64,000 nt of DNA. Source: Trichomonas vaginalis G3. Its lineage: Eukaryota; Parabasalia; Trichomonadida; Trichomonadidae. A model generated the notes under the pieces. It worked only from the letters and a program-made list of their open reading frames with translations, had not been told where the DNA came from and made no database searches. Each line of letters starts with the position of its first letter. The stretch's first letter is position 1. Both the position numbers and the translations under genes were made by a program. This document shows positions 20,666 through 30,233 of the stretch, one piece after another. Where the stretch lies: NCBI RefSeq assembly GCF_026262505.1, contig NC_067206.1:39321660-39385659 (forward strand), in the 5' to 3' direction.

Positions 20666-21772
20666 TCACAATGTTTGATCATAAGTGAAGTCATCTTCAT
20701 GGGTATTTAGAAATTCCAAGAGAAATTGCTTATTTCTCGCAGATGTAATATCTGAGAAAATCGAATTTAAATATTCATAGAAACCCAAATCATTCTCCGG
20801 TTCGAATAATTCATCTGTTGCTTTTTCTGTTTTTTCTATGAATTTTAATAATTTGATTAATAAATCTTCATCAGGAAGAATTATTGCTGCATTTGTGATA
20901 AAATTCCATATTGAGGTAATATGGCAATAATTACATTTATAAAATGTAATTTTATCCAAAATTTTTTGGCAAATTCGCATAATAGCATTAATATTTGAAG
21001 CTGAGATTAAACCTGTGATTACTTCTGTAACTTTTGGAAAATCATCGCAATTTAATATCTCTTTATATTGAATTGAGAAATAAAAAAAATCAAATGGATT
21101 CATTTCTTCAATTTCAAGGAGATTGTAAAAATTGATAGAAGTGTTATTGCAACAAATTGTATTTGCAGCAAAAAATATCATTTGCTCGATTCCATTTTTG
21201 GAATAAATTTGCTGGAACAATGTTAAATTAAAACAGTTGCTTAATTTTTCTTCATTGTTTTCATAAAAAAGTAACAAGTTTGCAACTGAAATTTCAAAAT
21301 TTTGATAATTGCCAGTTATTTCAGTAAATATATATATTTGCTTTTCTTCATCTAAAAATGGCAAATATTGATTTGCAATATTAACTAAAGTTTGGGATAA
21401 ATTGTTCCAGTTTGATTTTACAATTTGTGAGCACATTATGTAATATGTAAATTTATCCGCTTTGTAGGAATTTAAAATTGTTTGTTGTTCTGTTTCAGTT
21501 AAATTACTGAATTTTTCAAGATTAATATTGTGATAAAAAATAGAATCCTTGAAACATTCTGATATCTTTTCAATGTTTAAAACGGATGCTAAAAAATGTA
21601 AAAGAACTTCATCAGTCACTGTGATTTTTTTGAAAAATTTATCCCAATTCAAGCATCCAATTGATCTTTCTGTCATTGTACTTATGCATTGATAAAGTTG
21701 ATTTAATGAATCCGAAGAATAATCATTATGCTTGACTAGTTGAGTTAGTTGATACAGACTGTCGTCAGCCAT
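20666..21772 (-). CDS. MULE-borne protein of unknown function
   Basis: 368 residues, start supported by a consensus TCATTTTT initiator 11 nt upstream (TSS about 21783). It is predicted mostly helical, rich in Asn, Ile, Phe and Leu, with 12 or more Cys, and with repeated helix pairs such as EQQTILNSYKADKFTYYIMC and LEIEEMNPFDFFYFSIQYKE. It might be a HEAT-like or other alpha-solenoid. I see no nuclease, zinc-finger or protease signature. It lies inside the transposon, divergent from the transposase, and reads as intact. It may assist or regulate transposition, or be a captured host gene; neither can be decided here. Confidence 0.7.
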   Translation of the reverse strand: MADDSLYQLTQLVKHNDYSSDSLNQLYQCISTMTERSIGCLNWDKFFKKITVTDEVLLHFLASVLNIEKISECFKDSIFYHNINLEKFSNLTETEQQTILNSYKADKFTYYIMCSQIVKSNWNNLSQTLVNIANQYLPFLDEEKQIYIFTEITGNYQNFEISVANLLLFYENNEEKLSNCFNLTLFQQIYSKNGIEQMIFFAANTICCNNTSINFYNLLEIEEMNPFDFFYFSIQYKEILNCDDFPKVTEVITGLISASNINAIMRICQKILDKITFYKCNYCHITSIWNFITNAAIILPDEDLLIKLLKFIEKTEKATDELFEPENDLGFYEYLNSIFSDITSARNKQFLLEFLNTHEDDFTYDQTL

Positions 21773-21777
21773 TTTAA

Positions 21778-21785
21778 AAAAATGA
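21778..21785 (-). promoter_or_regulatory. Initiator of the MULE accessory gene
   Basis: TCATTTTT on the minus strand, predicted start 21783, 11 nt from the ATG at 21772. Confidence 0.65.
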
Positions 21786-21822
21786 ATAAAATTGTATAGT
21801 AAATTATATTTGTGAAATTTGT

Positions 21823-22219
21823 GACGCTACATTCAATCTAAGACCAATATCTCAAAGAATTCCTCATTTAAGTATTACTTTTCATTGTTTTTTAAAAAAT
21901 ATCTTTGCTTATTTGTTCACTTTTTTGACATTTATTATATGCTTTTTATCATATTTCCGATGATATGAATATATATTCTATATAAGAATGACGCTACATT
22001 CAATCTAAGACCAATATCTCAAAGAATTCTCATTTAAGTATTACTTTTCATTGTTTTTTAAAAAATATCTTTGCTTATTTGTTCACTTTTTTGACATTTA
22101 TTATATGCTTTTTATCATATTTCCGATGATATGAATATATATTCTATATAAGAATGACGCTACATTCAATCTAAGACCAATATCTCAAAGAATTCTCATT
22201 TAAGTATTACTTTTCATTT
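21823..22219. repeat. Tandem 166/167-bp repeat in the divergent promoter of the MULE
   Basis: Units begin GACGCTACATTCAATC at 21823, 21990 and 22156; the third is cut after about 64 bp. Copies are nearly identical, differing by one C. Each contains TTTTCATTG, an initiator-like sequence in plus orientation. The array separates the start sites of the accessory gene and the transposase. Confidence 0.9.
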
Positions 22220-22261
22220 TTGATTCAATTTTCGAACGGTTTTCGTAAATTTTGCATCATT

Positions 22262-22269
22262 TCATTTTT
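22262..22269 (+). promoter_or_regulatory. Initiator of the MULE transposase
   Basis: TCATTTTT with predicted start 22264, 8 nt before the ATG. Confidence 0.65.
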
Positions 22270-22271
22270 TA

Positions 22272-24362
22272 ATGGGAAAATCATCTATATTTAATCAAAA
22301 AAGAGCAAACTTTACAGACGAAAATAAAATATTTATCAGGGAACAATCTGATAAATACCAAAAATCAACATCGAGAGATGAAAAAACGAATATAATCAAA
22401 CAAGTTCTTCAATATTTTAATATTAAATACGCCGAAAATGAATCTAAAGCTGTCAGAAGATATTTTAGTTATATTGCAGTTAAAAATATTCCCGCAGTTA
22501 CTGGAAAATATCCTGATACAATTGTTCGCAAAGATATGCTTTATTCGCATGATCATACAAATATTATTAATTCAAATAATATTGAACGTTACTACCGTTG
22601 CATCGATCATTCTTGTCAAGCACGTTATTTAGTTAAAATTGAGAACAGTTCAGTTTCCGAAGATTTACAAAAGGAACATATACCCGAATGCAGACAATTT
22701 AAAAAGTTACAAAATGAAAAAAATGATCTTCATAAATCAATGACTCTGACAGAAATATACAATAAGGCAATGGCAAAATTTTCTGAAGACAACGGCACTT
22801 TTCAGCAGATTAAAAAATTTATGACAGAACTTGCTGTTGGTACTGATGAAAACCCATTAATTAAAGATTCATTGGTCAGGGAAGTTTATAATAAGTCCAG
22901 AAAATTTTCTGTTGGAGAAAAAATTACAGACGATGAAATTGCTAATTTTTGTTTAATAAATGGCGAGCAGTTTTTCATTGGCCATGATTTTCAAGCAAAT
23001 TGTGAGACGATGTTTTTTGGTTTTGAGAAGGCAATTCAATTTGCAAAAGAAGCCACAGATTTATTTTGCGATGGAACTTTTAAAATTACACCAAAACATT
23101 TTCAAAAAGGACAGATGCTAACAATTATGATTTGTGAACCTTCAACAAATCAATATCTACCACTTTTATTTATATTCATGAAAAACCGCACATTTGAATC
23201 TTATAAGAAGGCATTTGAATATATTTTTACTGTCAAGGGTATTCAATTTTCAAAGCTAATTCAAATTCATTGTGATTTTGAAAAGGGAATGATAGAGGCA
23301 CTTCAACAAATTTTCCCTAAAGTCCGTATAATTGGATGCCTATTTCATTTCAAACAAGCTTTACACAGGAAACTTGTAGCACTTTATACAAAAAATTTCA
23401 ATACTTTACAAAATTCTTTATTTAAGCTATATTCTATTACTCCATTCATGTCTCATGAAGAATTTGTACTTACAATGCATATAATTAATCAAAATAAAGT
23501 TGATTCGATCAAAGATTATATTGATTATTTCAACAAAGTTTGGTTGCCGCACTACAATTTAATATCTCAATATAATAATGCAACTGCAATATTCACTAAT
23601 GATTGCCTCGAGAGTATGCATTCAGAATTTTCTTCGTTAAAACATCCAAACATTTATGAAGCTATTAAGAAGATATCTCAAATCCAATTAGATAAATATA
23701 ACGCCATCAAAAATAACCAGAAGATCGAGCGCCATATAAAAACCGTTATCACTGATAGCTACAAAAATTATATTCTTGACTGCTTTCAAAAAGAACTTGA
23801 GAAAACAATTTTTTCTATCAAACAATACAACGTAAGTGATCTTTCTTTGGCTCAGAACGAGATTTCTCCATATGGTTCCATAGAATCGAGTTCATTGTTC
23901 GAAAATATTCCAGTTCATGATGCAGATATACTCAAATCGATCGATCTAACAGATAAAGATACAATGATCACTAAGTTTATTAATGAAAAAAGAGAAAAAA
24001 TTATGGCATTATTTAATGAAACATTAAATCATCCAGATTTTAATTCATCCACTCCAATTCAAACTAATTTTGAGCAAGCCGATACAAATCAAGGTTCAGA
24101 TGCTCCAATTCGCTCCGAAAATTCAAATATTGCAGACTCTACAGATTTAGAACCAGAAAATCAAAACCATCCTTCTACAAATCAAATGTCTAGTAATCTA
24201 GAACATAAGCTGGACCTTCTTGATCATATTGAAAAACAATTATCGAAAATGCGCTCGTTATTGGGAATTCTTCCTACTACAAATGCTATTGTTGGGCCGT
24301 CAAAACAAGTTTCAGTTAATAGCAAGCAAAATTCTGAAAAAAATAAAAAAAATCTTCCATAA
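22272..24362 (+). CDS. MULE-type transposase
   Basis: 696 residues. An N-terminal DNA-binding region contains a WRKY/FLYWCH-like Cys/His cluster (YRCIDHSCQARY, then HIPEC). The DDE catalytic domain shows D267 in LFCDGTFKITP, D335 in IHCDFEKGM and a candidate E447 in NDCLESMHSEF, with GCLFHFKQALHRK between, as in the Mutator family. The C-terminal region is disordered. The frame ends in NKKNLP, but after the A-rich run at about 24335-24350 the -1 frame stays open to a TGA at 24521-24523. That adds about 57 residues including PPKRKAPISERIL and HRKRSKSKRS, which resemble nuclear-localisation or DNA-binding sequence. The natural product may therefore be longer, by frameshifting, or this copy has lost one base. 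Confidence 0.92.
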   Translation: MGKSSIFNQKRANFTDENKIFIREQSDKYQKSTSRDEKTNIIKQVLQYFNIKYAENESKAVRRYFSYIAVKNIPAVTGKYPDTIVRKDMLYSHDHTNIINSNNIERYYRCIDHSCQARYLVKIENSSVSEDLQKEHIPECRQFKKLQNEKNDLHKSMTLTEIYNKAMAKFSEDNGTFQQIKKFMTELAVGTDENPLIKDSLVREVYNKSRKFSVGEKITDDEIANFCLINGEQFFIGHDFQANCETMFFGFEKAIQFAKEATDLFCDGTFKITPKHFQKGQMLTIMICEPSTNQYLPLLFIFMKNRTFESYKKAFEYIFTVKGIQFSKLIQIHCDFEKGMIEALQQIFPKVRIIGCLFHFKQALHRKLVALYTKNFNTLQNSLFKLYSITPFMSHEEFVLTMHIINQNKVDSIKDYIDYFNKVWLPHYNLISQYNNATAIFTNDCLESMHSEFSSLKHPNIYEAIKKISQIQLDKYNAIKNNQKIERHIKTVITDSYKNYILDCFQKELEKTIFSIKQYNVSDLSLAQNEISPYGSIESSSLFENIPVHDADILKSIDLTDKDTMITKFINEKREKIMALFNETLNHPDFNSSTPIQTNFEQADTNQGSDAPIRSENSNIADSTDLEPENQNHPSTNQMSSNLEHKLDLLDHIEKQLSKMRSLLGILPTTNAIVGPSKQVSVNSKQNSEKNKKNLP

Positions 24363-24523
24363 CAACAAAATCAAACAATAAAAAACAAAATTCATCCGAC
24401 AATCCTCCTAAACGTAAAGCTCCTATTTCGGAAAGGATTCTCAGCGATAATAACTTATATTTTCAAGTTCATCGAAAGAGATCGAAAAGCAAACGTTCCA
24501 CATCTACAGAGAAAAAGAATTGA

Positions 24524-25261
24524 TATATGAAGTCTAATTCCTTTTATAACTACTATATTTTTATTCTTATGACTAAAAAATAATATATTATTTAACAATT
24601 TTCATTTTTTTCTTTTAACAATTTCGTTTTATTTCCATTTATTGTTAAATGATTTTTAGCATACACCTTTCTTTGTTCATCTTCTAAATACAATTTATTT
24701 TTTCTTAGATATAATTCTATTCATTCAATTCGATCGTCATTTTTCAGTACATGATCGTAATTTTCAATTATTGATCGCGATTTTACTTCAGAATTTGTTC
24801 GCAATATTGCTTATCAAAATTATATCTCTATTCTCTCATTTCTGTTTAGTCAATATCATTACACTCCTATTGTCTAATAACATGCTATTAATTTTCTTAA
24901 AATTAAAAAAAAATATCAACTTTTAAAAACAGAAACTTAACATCCTTAGGTCAATGGATTTTGATGTGAGATACATTTAATCTGTTTTTCTTTTTTTATT
25001 TTAAATAATTGAATATTTATAGTTGTTATGGGTCTTACATCATGTAAAACGAATTTTCTTAAAGTAAATTTACTTTTTCTTCAATCTTTCTTACATATTT
25101 ATTAAAAAAAAATTATCCAAAAAAAGATGTTTTAGAATGAAAAAAAATAGAAAAATCTTCATTTATAGTCTTTCTTGAATGTATACGTTTTGATTTTTTT
25201 CTTTTTTAAAAAATTCAATTTCTAGAAAAATCGAGAAAAAATCATTTTCTTCTATTTTTTA
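24524..25261. other. Non-coding right interior of the MULE
   Basis: AT-rich sequence between the transposase tail and the right terminal repeat. No gene or motif recognised. Confidence 0.6.
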
Positions 25262-25381
25262 GGACGCCATACCCATTGAAATCTCCTCTCAGGACGCCAT
25301 AAACTATTCAATTATAGTGTAAACTTCTCAAAAATTGAATAGTTTACATCAGGACGCCTTAGGACGCCAAACCTTTACGCG
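25262..25381 (-). repeat. Right terminal inverted repeat of the MULE
   Basis: Four GGACGCC sites at 25262, 25292, 25352 and 25362 mirror the left end with spacings of 30, 60 and 10 bp. It is followed directly by the second copy of the 11-bp target duplication. Confidence 0.85.
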
Positions 25382-25392
25382 CCCAAATTTTC

Positions 25393-27130
25393 AATTAATC
25401 GTAGTTTTCGTTCGAAATATTGTCTTTTTATTAGGGCTGTACAAGATTTAAAAAAACATTGCCGGGTTACCGTAGAGGCCTAAAAAAATCGCGCCTCGGC
25501 GGCAAGCCGCCTCGGCATTAAGAATGCGCATCTAAATTTTTATATGTCCTTCTTTCTTTTATTTTTCCCTTCCCTTTCTTTTCTTTTTCTTTTTTTTCCC
25601 TCCTCTTGCTCTCATTTACCTTTTTTTTCCTTTTCTCATCATTTTTCAAAATTTTAAATTTTTATCAAAAATCTTGCCTATAAAAGCAGACTATGGAACC
25701 TTTTAATGCCTCTTAATCAATATTATACAGCATAAAGCATATTAAATGAAAGTAATTACGTATAAATTTATTTTATTATCTTATTTATTAATTCTTTAGC
25801 ATGTATTGTTTAATATTAACTTTTCTGTACATTAAATATGATATCTCCAAAGTATGAATGCCTTGTAACGAAACGAAAACTTAATTTTATGTTGAATATT
25901 TGTCACAAACATTAGATTATTAAAATATATGTTGTATATCCCTTAGTATGAGACTTCATGACTTTTGTAGTCTAACGTGAGCTTTGGATTGCAAGCTCTG
26001 TGGTTAACGAACATTAATTAATTGTAAAGTTTTCAAAATTTTTCATCGTTTCTATCAGCATCTATTTTTCCTTTAAAATAATATATTTGTATGAATACAA
26101 TATTTAGTAATTTTTTTATTTCCCATAATTTCATTCAAAATTTCAGAAAAAATTAATTTCTATTCAATATTATTTCAGCTTCAAAACACTTCATTCTTAT
26201 AGATGTTGATTCACTAAAGTGTGATACTCAATGTCTTATTTCAATGAAAATTGTTCTGCAAATTTATTTCACTTTTGACCTCACTTTTTCCGTAATTCAA
26301 TTTTTTACTTTTAATATTTTAGATCTTCATAATATCATTTGAAAAATTAACCATATAAAAAAATCAAGTTAACAATTCACTTTTTCCGTAATTCAAAAAT
26401 CAAAAATATAAATAATATATCTTTTTATCAAATATTATTATTATATTCTATGAAAAATGAGGTCCGGAAATTTTGCGGATTCCCGTAACTCAATTTTACG
26501 GAAAAAGTGCAGTAAACTATTCAAAATACGGAAAAATTGGTGTAAACTAATGATTTTACGGTAAAATCACGGAAAGTCCCGGAAGAATATATGTGCCTAT
26601 ATGAAATTATACAAAAATGAATCAAACGCATTTTAAAAGATTGTTCTTGTATTATAAATGCTATTCGCAGATTTATTAGTTGAAGAAAATTACCAAATTT
26701 TTGCCGATTTACAAAAAATGATTTACAAAGCATATTTTTATAAGGCTTTAAAAATCTTTAAAATGTGACCGGTGACGGAAATCCATGGTAACCAACCGCA
26801 GTTCCCGTTTGGAATGCCATACTTTTTATAAAGTATCTAAATGCATGGATGCTATTCATAAGTATAGAAAATGTGGAGAAATTTATATCACTAGAAAAGT
26901 GACATTCTCAATCATGATTTTTTACTATTGAATAGAGTATGTGTTTGTGAGGATGGAAATATAAAAATCAGGGTTATCATATCGTTTTGCTCTGAAAATA
27001 TTTTATTTCAAAACTTTCAGTTGTTCTCAATCGCTTAGGAGTAATGAAAATAATCCGACTTTTAGTACAATTTCGAGCGATTGTTTATTTTAAGAATTCA
27101 ATTTTGATAGATTTTATTGAACTTCATTTC
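25393..27130. other. Gene-free region with decayed repeat remnants
   Basis: About 1.7 kb without coding sequence. A GC-rich hairpin-forming block (GGCGGCAAGCCGCC, near 25497) stands out in AT-rich DNA. CACTTTTTCCGTAA occurs near 26282 and 26381, and its reverse complement near 26497-26510, with more CGGAAA/TACGG motifs to 26580, suggesting remnants of another inverted-repeat element. The promoter of the interrupted gene begins at about 27129. Confidence 0.5.
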
Positions 27131-27760
27131 ACTTCGAACAAAGCATGTCCTCACAGTTTAAGGGTGCACACGAGAGGATCATGTAAACTTCAGAATTTAG
27201 AACCTTATTTTTAGGCATTATCTTGGCTACCTATTTAGGCTCGAAAAGCAAAAAAATATCAAAAAATACAACTTGAGTCCATTATGACCCTTTCATGGAG
27301 GTAGTTTTTATCCGCTAGTATTTTCCCTTTGAATCTCTTTACAATTCGAAATCAAATTCAAACCTCAGTAGAAGAAAGGAAGAATCGACTTACTACGGTT
27401 GTAATACGAATAAATACATATATTTAATTATTTTTATTTACATAATAATTGTTTGAAGCTCATATTCCATCAAATTTTTAAATAAAAACATTAAAATGTT
27501 GAAAATGTTCATATATTTTAATAGGTTTTTGGCACTTTATTGAGGAATTACTACATACATAGTCGAACTGGGCAAACCCAAATTTTAGCTAAAAGTGACA
27601 GGGAAAAAAACGTTTAGTATTAAAAAAAAGACCGATGAGAGCTTCGTTCGAAATATAGAGGGAACTGAGAATGCGCAACCATTCTCAGGGAATATTGGAT
27701 GCTATTCCCGTTCCCTCTGTATGGAAAATTGAGGTTTTCAAAGGGAGTTAAAATAATATC

Positions 27761-28112
27761 AAATTTATACTAATTTACTTCAAAATACAAAAGTATTTGA
27801 CAGCTAAAATTAGTTACTTTAGCAAGCCTATCAATACCCTTTTACGATTATTGCTACTTTTTCGAAATAAAAGTAAAAACAAATTTATACTAATTTACTT
27901 CAAAATACAAAAGTATTTGACAGCTAAAATTAGTTACTTTAGCAAGCCTATCAATACCCTTTTACGATTATTGCTACTTTTTCGAAATAAAAGTAAAAAC
28001 AAATTTATACTAATTTACTTCAAAATACAAAAGTATTTGACAGCTAAAATTAGTTACTTTAGCAAGCCTATCAATACCCTTTTACGATTATTGCTACTTT
28101 TTCGAAATAAAA
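27761..28112. repeat. Three tandem 120-bp units
   Basis: Identical units start at 27761, 27881 and 28001. Because 120 is a multiple of three they create an open frame of 128 codons (a 40-residue repeat), which I do not consider a gene. Confidence 0.9.
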
Positions 28113-28213
28113 TAAATTTATTATCAAAAACCTTTTTTTTCTTAGTAAAAATAAACGAAATTTTTTACCTTATGAACTTTTGATGGAAATATGCAAATTT
28201 AAAATAATAAAGA

Positions 28214-28312
28214 AAGCCGCGAGCGAAGCGATCGGCTTAGTTCGAAGATTTTGATTCAAATCTTTGCTGATCTGTAATTCGCGGAAGCCGCGAGCGAATC
28301 GAGCGGCTTAGG
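28214..28312. repeat. Pair of GC-rich palindromes
   Basis: Two related hairpins, AGCCGCGAGCGAAGCGATCG near 28215 and a variant (GCCGCGAGCGAATCGAGCGG) near 28287, each followed by the same sequence (TTTTGATTCAAATCTTTGCT). Confidence 0.8.
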
Positions 28313-28871
28313 TCTAAGATTTTGATTCAAATCTTTGCTTATATTCCTTAAATTCTTTATGAAACTCGCAACAGTTCCATAAAAAATTTTAAATTCTAAA
28401 CTGTCGAAATTACCGATCGGTAATCACACCCTTCATGGGTGTGTCACTTTTTACAGGTGTGTCACTTTTAGCTAAAATTACCCCTACTCGTCGAACTGAA
28501 CTTGATATTTTGAAATTTAAATTATTTATCAAAATTAAAATTTAACTTGAAATTTATAATTATTTAGTCATATTTTGCATAATTCTAAGTAGATTTTGTA
28601 AAAAATCAAGAAAGAAAAATTTTAACGTGCTTTATTTTTTCTTTTTTATAATAATACATATTATTATATAATTAACATATTCATAATGTTTCACCCTTTC
28701 AAAAATATAATCCTCCTCTCAAATAAACGTACATACGGGTGGCCTCTTTTTTCAAAAAATTAAAATTTGAAATTTTGGGCTCAAATATTAGAGATTTTTT
28801 CAACCTTCAACGATATATGTTGTCTATATCAGACCTCCTTTCTTTTTGATACTTAACATTGTTCCTAAATC

Positions 28872-29984
28872 TAGGGTTGTTAAAAATATCAAAAATTAGC
28901 GTTTTGAAGACACCATGGTGTCTTATAATTTTCCCTTCCTTATTGGCGTGTAGAAATAAATGCGCCAATAGATTGAAGAAGAAGAATTGTTTTTCTCTTA
29001 ATGAACTTTAATCCTTTTGATATAAGAATATTAAAAACATTAATATAATTTCGATTTCGGAAATTAAATTTCCAAATTTTTTGTCGATTTCGGAAATAAC
29101 AGGATCCCGCATCCAACACGCAACAACAAAACACAAAACACACTTTTTGGTTCTTTCATCGTTTTAATCGTAATTTATGTAATACATGATTTGGATAAGT
29201 TTTACAAAAATAGAACCTATATTATATTCTTTTCAAAGATTCTTGCAAATCATCAAAAATAATTGTATTTTAAAAAACAATCAAATTATCCTTTCATTAT
29301 TTTAAACTTAAATTAGTTTTTATGATTGACTAAATCGATCATATTTATTCATCATTAAATAAACAAAAAAATAATATTTGAGAGTTATTTCAAAAAACAC
29401 ATTGAATTTATTAATTTGTCTCAATTTCAGTATTATAAATTTTTATAATTTCAATATTTTGAAATACACTTTTTAATATTTCAATATTTATGATATTTCA
29501 ATGTATTAAGTGGTCTCAAATTGAGCTTCTCAAATATAAGTTGGTCTATTCAAATAATAAAATTAAATAATATTTAAAATAATAAATAAAAGTGATTGAG
29601 GTCATAGCAAAACGGCTGTTTCAGTCATTAATTCTTAAAAATAAAAAGGGTAAAAACTAAATACAATGGATAAAATTCAATAGTGTCTGTGCTATCGTTC
29701 AATTTGAAGGTGTCTTTTGAAACCGCAAGACACATTGAATTTTTGAATAGTGTATTATGGTTTGACAGACACCAATGAAAAAAATAAAATGATATTTATT
29801 TTAAATATATAAGATCCTTATATAAAATATAAATATTTTATCGTTTTCTTTTCTTGTTTTAGAAATGTTTTTTATTGAAAAATCAATAAAACTAACTCCA
29901 AAATAAAATTTTTGATTTAAAGACACTATGATGACACCAGGCAAATCTTCCAAGACACCTATCGTCGGGAATCTAACAACCCTA
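28872..29984. mobile_element. 1113-bp element with TAGGGTTGTTA termini
   Basis: Inverted ends TAGGGTTGTTA and TAACAACCCTA, probably flanked by a TA duplication as in Tc1/mariner-type elements. It has internal repeats of AGACACC/GGTGTCT near both ends (28908, 28918, 29709, 29767, 29952). No transposase gene. Called by its inverted ends and because it interrupts copy B. Confidence 0.65.
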
Positions 29985-30233
29985 GGGTGCACCCTTAATG
30001 TTGATGGAAATCTTGATGGAATCTCATTCAAAACCATCAAGGATGGCGATTTATACACCTGCGTCTTTCAAGGAAAAGGAATAAACGGTTCTTTCCAATT
30101 CAAAGAGTGCCAAATCAAGAATGCGGCAAATCCATTGGAAATTCTCCACAACACAATATTCCACTCCGATCTTCCAGATCAGAGCAGTGTTGACCCAGAG
30201 AAAATCTACAAACGCTCTGAAGTTTTCGTCTAA

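Larger units (their letters stand above)
19891..25381. mobile_element. Complete Mutator-like DNA transposon (MULE), about 5.5 kb
   Basis: The element is flanked by an 11-bp direct repeat CCCAAATTTTC (19880-19890 and 25382-25392), matching the 8-11-bp duplications of Mutator-like transposons. Both ends carry inverted GGCGTCC blocks: 19907, 19917, 19979 and 20008 on the left, mirrored at 25368, 25358, 25298 and 25268 on the right. It contains two divergent genes, a transposase (22272-24362) and an unrelated 368-residue protein (20666-21772), with a tandemly repeated promoter region between them. Intact termini and a clean duplication suggest a fairly recent insertion. Confidence 0.9.
27571..28489. 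mobile_element. 919-bp MULE-like non-autonomous insertion with 9-bp TSD
   Basis: Flanked by GTCGAACTG at 27562-27570 and 28490-28498; uninterrupted copies of the host element have this sequence once. Inverted subterminal repeat AATTTTAGCTAAAAGTGACA (20 bp) lies about 10 bp from each end. It contains a 120-bp triple repeat and GC-rich palindromes. A 9-bp duplication suggests mobilisation by a Mutator-type transposase. Confidence 0.85.
27158..29998. mobile_element. TTAA element copy B, composite (2841 bp)
   Basis: Same family and orientation as 51495-52542, flanked by TTAA and starting GGGTGCACACGAGAGG. It is interrupted at 27571-28489 by a 919-bp element. Its right quarter (about 250 bp in the intact copy) is replaced by a third element at 28872-29984, leaving only GGGTGCACCC before the terminal TTAA. 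It disrupts the gene that starts at 27145. Confidence 0.85.
27145..30233 (+). pseudogene. Small gene split by a transposon after codon 5
   Basis: A consensus initiator (TTTCACTTCG, start 27131) precedes ATG at 27145, reading MSSQF before the TTAA at 27158-27161. After the element, the sequence from the second TTAA (29995-29998) continues in the same frame as NVDGNLDGISFKTIKDGDLY and stops at 30233. Removing the element and one TTAA gives an uninterrupted frame of about 84 residues ending KIYKRSEVFV. The protein is small and soluble; I do not recognise its family. The ATG at 29928 seen in the broken locus belongs to the inserted element, so that longer frame is an artefact. The gene is presumably null in this copy. 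Confidence 0.82.

Noticed and set aside
27797..28183. 128-codon frame with a 40-residue repeat
   Set aside because: It arises from three identical 120-bp units inside a non-autonomous insertion; no initiator and no family.
29928..30233. 101-codon ATG frame
   Set aside because: Its first part lies inside the inserted element; the real gene starts at 27145 and is split.
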